Of a DNA stretch of 64,000 nt, positions 59,859 through 64,000 are shown piece after piece. Every line of letters begins with the position of its first letter. Position 1 is the stretch's first letter. The DNA comes from Methanosuratincola petrocarbonis. Its GTDB lineage: Archaea; Thermoproteota; Methanomethylicia; Methanomethylicales; Methanomethylicaceae. The stretch lies in NCBI GenBank assembly GCA_030522375.1, contig CP130488.1, positions 558,001 through 622,000 of the forward strand. Direction: 5' to 3'. A program made the translations under genes and the position numbers. The notes under the pieces were generated by a model. It was not told the DNA's origin, made no database searches, and was given only the letters and a program-made list of their open reading frames with translations.

Positions 59859-60212
59859 TTGAGGTCTGTGAAATACCGCCTTGAAGAAAGCGGGAGTGGA
59901 AAAACCGCGTGTCTGCAGGCGGTAATAGAGGATAGGTTTGGACGTAAAAAAGTCAGTCTTTCTAGGCTTAGAGGGTGGCGAAAAGAAATAGCGGAGGAGC
60001 ATTTAAAGCTTGAAAGCGGAAAATGGGACGATGATGCCGCAAAAACTCTTGTGAGTTTAGAAGCCTTAAAATGCGCAAGAAGCCTGGATGAAGCCTTAAA
60101 GTTTTTGCAGGCTGTAAATAGCTTAAGCCAGCTTGATCTTCATTTCTGGGCAACTAAATTCTTGAACGATGATAAAAAACCCAGAAGGGCTTGGAGGATG
60201 CTTTATGGATAA
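59859..60212 (+). CDS. Small helical protein between ATPase and methyltransferase, unknown
   Basis: A 117-residue protein, predicted all helical and basic at the start (GRKKVSLSRLRGWRKEIAEE), with later LDEALKFLQAVNSLSQLDLH. TTG at 59859 starts four bases after the DUF499 stop, with GAGGGG well placed. The end overlaps the methyltransferase start by eight bases. Its tight spacing on both sides means it is made in step with both. I recognise no family; it may be an adaptor or DNA-binding subunit. Confidence 0.7.
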   Translation: MRSVKYRLEESGSGKTACLQAVIEDRFGRKKVSLSRLRGWRKEIAEEHLKLESGKWDDDAAKTLVSLEALKCARSLDEALKFLQAVNSLSQLDLHFWATKFLNDDKKPRRAWRMLYG

Positions 60213-62799
60213 AACATTGATGGACAACAAGAGCGTCGAACACCTAAAACTGTTTGCGGATGTTAGCGAGGAGGCTAGGAAGGAAAAACTTGGCAGGCCG
60301 CCTATAAGTGAAATGATTTATTGGTGGACGAGAAAGCCGCTTATTGTTGGAAGGACTGTAACACTTCTTTCGTTGCTTCCTGAAAACACCAATCTGGCTG
60401 ATGTTAAGCCTTTGCTGGGGCTCGGTAGGGAAAAAAGAGCTTTCAATTATGCGCCAAAGCTTGAGTCTATAAAGAAGAATGCGGGCAAGCCACTAGACTC
60501 GTTAACCGTGTTTGATCCTTTTGCTGGAGCTGGCAACCTTCTATTTGAGGCGGCCCGTTTGGGGCCTAACTGCACAGCTATGGACTATAATCCTGTTGCA
60601 CACATTATATTGAAGGCTACGTTGGAATACCCGGCTGTTTATGGCGAAAGGCTTGCAGAGGACGTTGAGCGATATGGCAAATTGGTAATAGAGCGGGCGA
60701 AGAAAGAGGTCGGCAAGTTCTACTATAGAAAGAACGGTCGCCAAACCTTGCATTATTTGTGGTGTTGGTGTATAAAATGCCCTTATTGCGGTCAAAGAGT
60801 GCCCCTAACGAATCAAATGTGGCTTGATAAAAAAAGGAAAACAGGCTATAGGATTAAGCCTACGAAAGACAACGACTTTGAGATAGAAGTTGGAATGGTA
60901 AGTGATAAAGAAGGCTCGAAGTACACCCAGAAAGACGGGGAAGCCACCTGCATAAAATGCAAAAACGCAATAAGTTATCAGCACATGACCAAAGACATTG
61001 CTGAGAGAAGAGACAAACAAATGATAGCAGTCGTAGTCAAGGCACAGAAAGGAAAAGACTATGAACCGTTCACGATGGAGGATATAGAATTATTCAATAA
61101 AGCAACGGCAGAGCTGAAGGACCAATGGGCAAATCTAATAAGCCAAGACCTAATCCCGCAAGAGGAACTCAAAGAATCAGAATTATTCCGTGTAACTAAT
61201 TATGGCTTGAAAAAGTGGTTTGAGTTTTTCAACGAGAGACAATTGCTTTTGATGTCCACGCTTTTGCGCATCATCCGCGATGTCTGCTCGGAAATAGTGG
61301 ACAAAGAATACAGAAAGGCTATAGCCACTTACTTGGGGCTGATGATGTGCAAGCATGTTGATCACAATTGTATTGGTGTGAGATGGGACCCAACAAAACA
61401 GATAACTTGTGATTCCCTATCTATGAGAAGTCCCCGTATTATCTACAATTTCGCTGAAACCAACCCGTTTGAGAAGACTAGCGGTTCATTTCACAGTGTA
61501 TTACGGAATGTTGTTGATGCGGTAAGTTTTGCGGCGTTGAATAAGACGCCTGCTAAGGTTTTGCGCGGTTCTGCAGTAAATATGGCTGTATCAAACAAAT
61601 TTGACTTAGTTTTAACTGACCCGCCATATATGGAGGATGTCGCTTATGCGGAGTTGAGCGAATTTTTCTATGTGTGGCTCACTAGAGTTCTCAGAGACTA
61701 TTATCCTGAGTTGCCATCAACAGTTCCAAGCGATGAAGATCTTGTTTTAAGCAAGGGTAGGTTCGGCGGAAACGAAAAACTTGCTTTAGAGTTTTATAAG
61801 AAAGGCATGACTTTAGCCTTCCAAAACATCTACAAGTCCCTTAAAGATGACGGGCTTTTGGTGGTCTTCTTTGCCCATTCAAGTACCGAGGCCTGGGATC
61901 TTCTCTTAGAGGTTTTAAGGGGATCCAGGTTTAGGGTGGTTTCCAGCTATGCCGTGCACACGGAAAGCACAGAAAATCCTTTGGCAAGAGGCAAGACTTC
62001 CTTCATGAGTTCCATAGTGCTTTCATGCAGGAAGATACTTGAGGATAAAGAGGCTTATTTTGAAAGCCTCATGCCCAGAGTTGAGGAAGAGATAAAAGAG
62101 TTAATTGAAGGTTTAAGCGACGAGGATCTGCTCAGCCTTCCCATAACCGACCTCCTTATAATGGCCTACGGTAAAGTGCTTGAAGAATTAACACAATACT
62201 CCCAAATCAAAAGCTACAGGGCTGATTTCAAGGCTAAATTTGAAGATTTGATAGGCGAAGCCAGAGACTTCATCTTCAGAGAAGTCGTAAGAAAGCTAAC
62301 TGGAAGATCGCTTAACATTTTAGGACCCGAAGCCTCATTCGCACTTATAACAAAAATCTTTTACAGAAGCTCAATCCCTAGTGATGAAGCCCTAAAAGTT
62401 GTTAGAGCGTATGGGCTGACCGTCGACGCCCTAGTGAAAAAGGGCTACGCCAAAAAAATCAGCGGCGGAATAGAAATAACGCCCTTCACAGAAGTCCCCT
62501 TAGACATCAGCCCCGAAGAAGTGGAAAGAAACAACCTCTACCAACAACTCCTCTACCTATTAAAAACAGCCAACGAGAAAGGGGCGCCGGCCATCAAACA
62601 GCTGCTGTCATCCTACGGCAACTTCGGGCTTCAAGAACTCCAATACATCATAAACCTACTGACAAAACATTATAGACTGCTCATTAACAAAGGCGAAGAA
62701 CTTAGAGACAGCGAAAAAATCGAACTCCAAGTTTTAGATTCTATATCAGATGTTATAGGCCAGCCAATGCAAAGAAGGACCCTCGACAGCTTCACTTAA
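60205..62799 (+). CDS. DUF1156-type zinc-ribbon DNA adenine methyltransferase
   Basis: An 864-residue predicted N6-adenine DNA methyltransferase of the DUF1156/COG1743 group (PglXI-like in type 3 BREX). The N-terminal DUF1156 region contains PPISEMIYWWTRKPL. SAM-binding motif I is FDPFAGAGN (103-111) and catalytic motif IV is DPPY (472-475). Between them sits a zinc ribbon with Cys at 187, 189, 192, 195 and 249, 252. ATG 60205 is chosen because GGAGG lies seven bases before it; an in-frame ATG at 60169 lies inside the previous gene. It likely marks host DNA. Confidence 0.88.
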   Translation: MDKTLMDNKSVEHLKLFADVSEEARKEKLGRPPISEMIYWWTRKPLIVGRTVTLLSLLPENTNLADVKPLLGLGREKRAFNYAPKLESIKKNAGKPLDSLTVFDPFAGAGNLLFEAARLGPNCTAMDYNPVAHIILKATLEYPAVYGERLAEDVERYGKLVIERAKKEVGKFYYRKNGRQTLHYLWCWCIKCPYCGQRVPLTNQMWLDKKRKTGYRIKPTKDNDFEIEVGMVSDKEGSKYTQKDGEATCIKCKNAISYQHMTKDIAERRDKQMIAVVVKAQKGKDYEPFTMEDIELFNKATAELKDQWANLISQDLIPQEELKESELFRVTNYGLKKWFEFFNERQLLLMSTLLRIIRDVCSEIVDKEYRKAIATYLGLMMCKHVDHNCIGVRWDPTKQITCDSLSMRSPRIIYNFAETNPFEKTSGSFHSVLRNVVDAVSFAALNKTPAKVLRGSAVNMAVSNKFDLVLTDPPYMEDVAYAELSEFFYVWLTRVLRDYYPELPSTVPSDEDLVLSKGRFGGNEKLALEFYKKGMTLAFQNIYKSLKDDGLLVVFFAHSSTEAWDLLLEVLRGSRFRVVSSYAVHTESTENPLARGKTSFMSSIVLSCRKILEDKEAYFESLMPRVEEEIKELIEGLSDEDLLSLPITDLLIMAYGKVLEELTQYSQIKSYRADFKAKFEDLIGEARDFIFREVVRKLTGRSLNILGPEASFALITKIFYRSSIPSDEALKVVRAYGLTVDALVKKGYAKKISGGIEITPFTEVPLDISPEEVERNNLYQQLLYLLKTANEKGAPAIKQLLSSYGNFGLQELQYIINLLTKHYRLLINKGEELRDSEKIELQVLDSISDVIGQPMQRRTLDSFT

Positions 62800-62811
62800 A
62801 GGGAAAGCGCT

Positions 62812-64000
62812 ATGATTCAGATAGGCTCAAGGGTTAAAATAAGAGGAAAAAACGAAACTGGAGCAGTTCTAGAGCTTAGGGGAAACTTCGCTCGAGTTTT
62901 AACGCTCACAGCCGACACGTGGCATCCAATCGAAGAATTAGAAGAAGACCTCTCTTTAATAGACCGCATAATTACTGTAAATCTGGACGATGGATTAGAC
63001 TTCATCCTGTCAATGGACGCCTACAGGCTGCTCTCAGAATACAAATTCAACCCCTACGTTCTAGCCTCATCAACAAAAATCAGGATCTTTCCCCACCAGA
63101 TAGACGAAGTCACAAGAATCCTTGACATGCCAAGGATGATGATCGCTGACGAGGTCGGTCTAGGCAAAACAATAACCGCTGCGTTGGTCGCAAATGAACT
63201 CAAAGCCAGAGGGTTAGCAAACAAGCTACTATTTGTTGTGCCAAAGGCTCTGCTCTACAAGTGGCGCGATGAATTAAACAACAGATTTGAAATGACTGCA
63301 GAAATCCTAGACTCCACCTATGTAAAAATACACGGGCCCCCTCTAGGCAAAAGGGAGTTCTGCTACATCTCATCTATGGACTATCTAAAACAGAGCCATG
63401 TTATAAAAATGATTGAAGACGCAGAATTCGACATAACCGTAATCGACGAAGCCCACAAACTAGCGCTAAATACTGACAGACTAAAACTGGGCGAATGCCT
63501 AGCTCCAAGAACTAATCACATGCTTTTCCTGACGGCGACGCCCCACAACGGCGATAATGAGGACTATCTTAATAGAATCAAACTTTTAGACCCCTACATA
63601 ACGGATGTGCAATCCGCCTCTCACATTCTAATTAGGAACCTAAAAGAGGATGTAGTAGACCTTGAAGGGAAAGAAGTCTTCCCTCCTAGGCAAAGCAAAA
63701 CCGTATCTATCCCCATAAGCGAGGAAGAAACAAAACTTCACAGAATGGTGGATGAATATATCTCAAGACGTATAGACGAAGCCCGGGATCGACAGGAATA
63801 CAACGCAATGAGGTTTTTAGGGGGCATAATTCGCAAAAGAGCGTCGTCATCCCTAAAAGCCCTCAAACTGACATTGGAAAGAAGACTAACAAGGCTAGGA
63901 CAGGCTGTGAACGCAGAACAGGCCATAAAAAGAATGAAGGAGGCTGAAGAAGAGTTCGACGAGGAACAATATGAGGAAAGCGAACAAGAGGTCGTAGGGA
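62812..64000 (+). CDS. SNF2-family helicase, partial at window end
   Basis: The first 396 residues of a superfamily 2 (SNF2-like) helicase, cut off by the window edge. An N-terminal SH3-like segment (GSRVKIRGKNETGAVLELRG) precedes motif I EVGLGKT (114-120), motif II DEAH (212-215) and motif III FLTATPHNGD. The protein then runs into an acidic coiled region. It resembles helicases of DISARM (DrmD) and BREX (BrxHII-like) loci. It starts 12 bases after the methyltransferase stop, so it belongs to the same operon. Confidence 0.88.
   Translation, partial: MIQIGSRVKIRGKNETGAVLELRGNFARVLTLTADTWHPIEELEEDLSLIDRIITVNLDDGLDFILSMDAYRLLSEYKFNPYVLASSTKIRIFPHQIDEVTRILDMPRMMIADEVGLGKTITAALVANELKARGLANKLLFVVPKALLYKWRDELNNRFEMTAEILDSTYVKIHGPPLGKREFCYISSMDYLKQSHVIKMIEDAEFDITVIDEAHKLALNTDRLKLGECLAPRTNHMLFLTATPHNGDNEDYLNRIKLLDPYITDVQSASHILIRNLKEDVVDLEGKEVFPPRQSKTVSIPISEEETKLHRMVDEYISRRIDEARDRQEYNAMRFLGGIIRKRASSSLKALKLTLERRLTRLGQAVNAEQAIKRMKEAEEEFDEEQYEESEQEVVG

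Noticed and set aside
57155..64000. Naming the operon as a specific BREX or DISARM type
   Set aside because: PglZ, BrxA/BrxB, DrmA/DrmB and PLD genes are not in the window, and the helicase is cut off, so a type cannot be fixed.
1..64000. CRISPR arrays, rRNA and tRNA genes
   Set aside because: No regularly spaced direct repeats, no conserved rRNA blocks and no cloverleaf with a T-loop-like GTTCGA context outside coding genes were found by eye.

Overview
The window looks like a stretch of chromosome from an uncultured archaeon, most plausibly of the Thermoproteota/TACK side. The evidence is a rad50-mre11-herA-nurA repair cluster, an Hjc-type resolvase, archaeal TATA boxes about 25-30 bases ahead of many starts with few strong Shine-Dalgarno sites, geranylgeranyl reductase, an archaeal pilin/ATPase/TadC set and a ZPR1-type protein. 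Anaerobic metabolism is suggested by the oxygen-sensitive ribonucleotide reductase (nrdD/nrdG), several radical SAM proteins and CCG-type Fe-S oxidoreductase subunits. DnaK/DnaJ/GrpE and a bacterial-style histidine operon (fused hisIE, short hisG plus hisZ) are present. I cannot name the lineage from the sequence alone.

Layout. 1-3.3 kb: a stray copy of part of rad50, a flippase-like membrane protein, a radical SAM protein and a small membrane protein. 3.4-9.6 kb (minus): nurA, herA, mre11, rad50, probably one DNA-end-processing operon. 9.8-13.1 kb: a winged-helix regulator with a membrane partner, a secreted glycosidase-like protein and a PfkB kinase. 13.1-20.8 kb (minus): nine tightly packed his genes. 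21-24.5 kb: nrdD-nrdG. 24.6-30.7 kb: a membrane-anchored beta-propeller protein next to a minimal type IV pilus set. 30.8-45.5 kb: housekeeping and signalling genes (TrmO, thioredoxin-like, ZPR1, a gamma-family PLP enzyme, RNase HI, a large surface protein, FAH-family, geranylgeranyl reductase, histidine kinase, TPR, YjbQ, creatininase-like, Obg/YchF-like GTPase, AIM24, Nudix, Hjc). 45.5-53.1 kb: grpE-dnaK-dnaJ between two sets of CCG Fe-S proteins, one an HdrD/GlpC-like subunit and the other a LutA-LutB pair.

53.1-64.0 kb differs from the rest. It is richer in A+T and its codon use is different. Its first part is a field of broken genes (a PIN-domain tail, a surface-protein tail cut by a stop codon, and several frameshifted or startless stretches) mixed with small intact genes (LEA14-like, GIY-YIG-like, gamma-glutamylcyclotransferase-like and a zinc-ribbon protein). 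Its second part is a co-oriented operon: a DUF499-type ATPase, a 117-residue protein of unknown function, a DUF1156-type zinc-ribbon adenine methyltransferase and an SNF2 helicase that runs off the window. This has the content of a methylation-linked anti-phage system with BREX- and DISARM-like parts, and it is the most interesting feature here.

No rRNA, tRNA, CRISPR array or intact insertion sequence was recognised.
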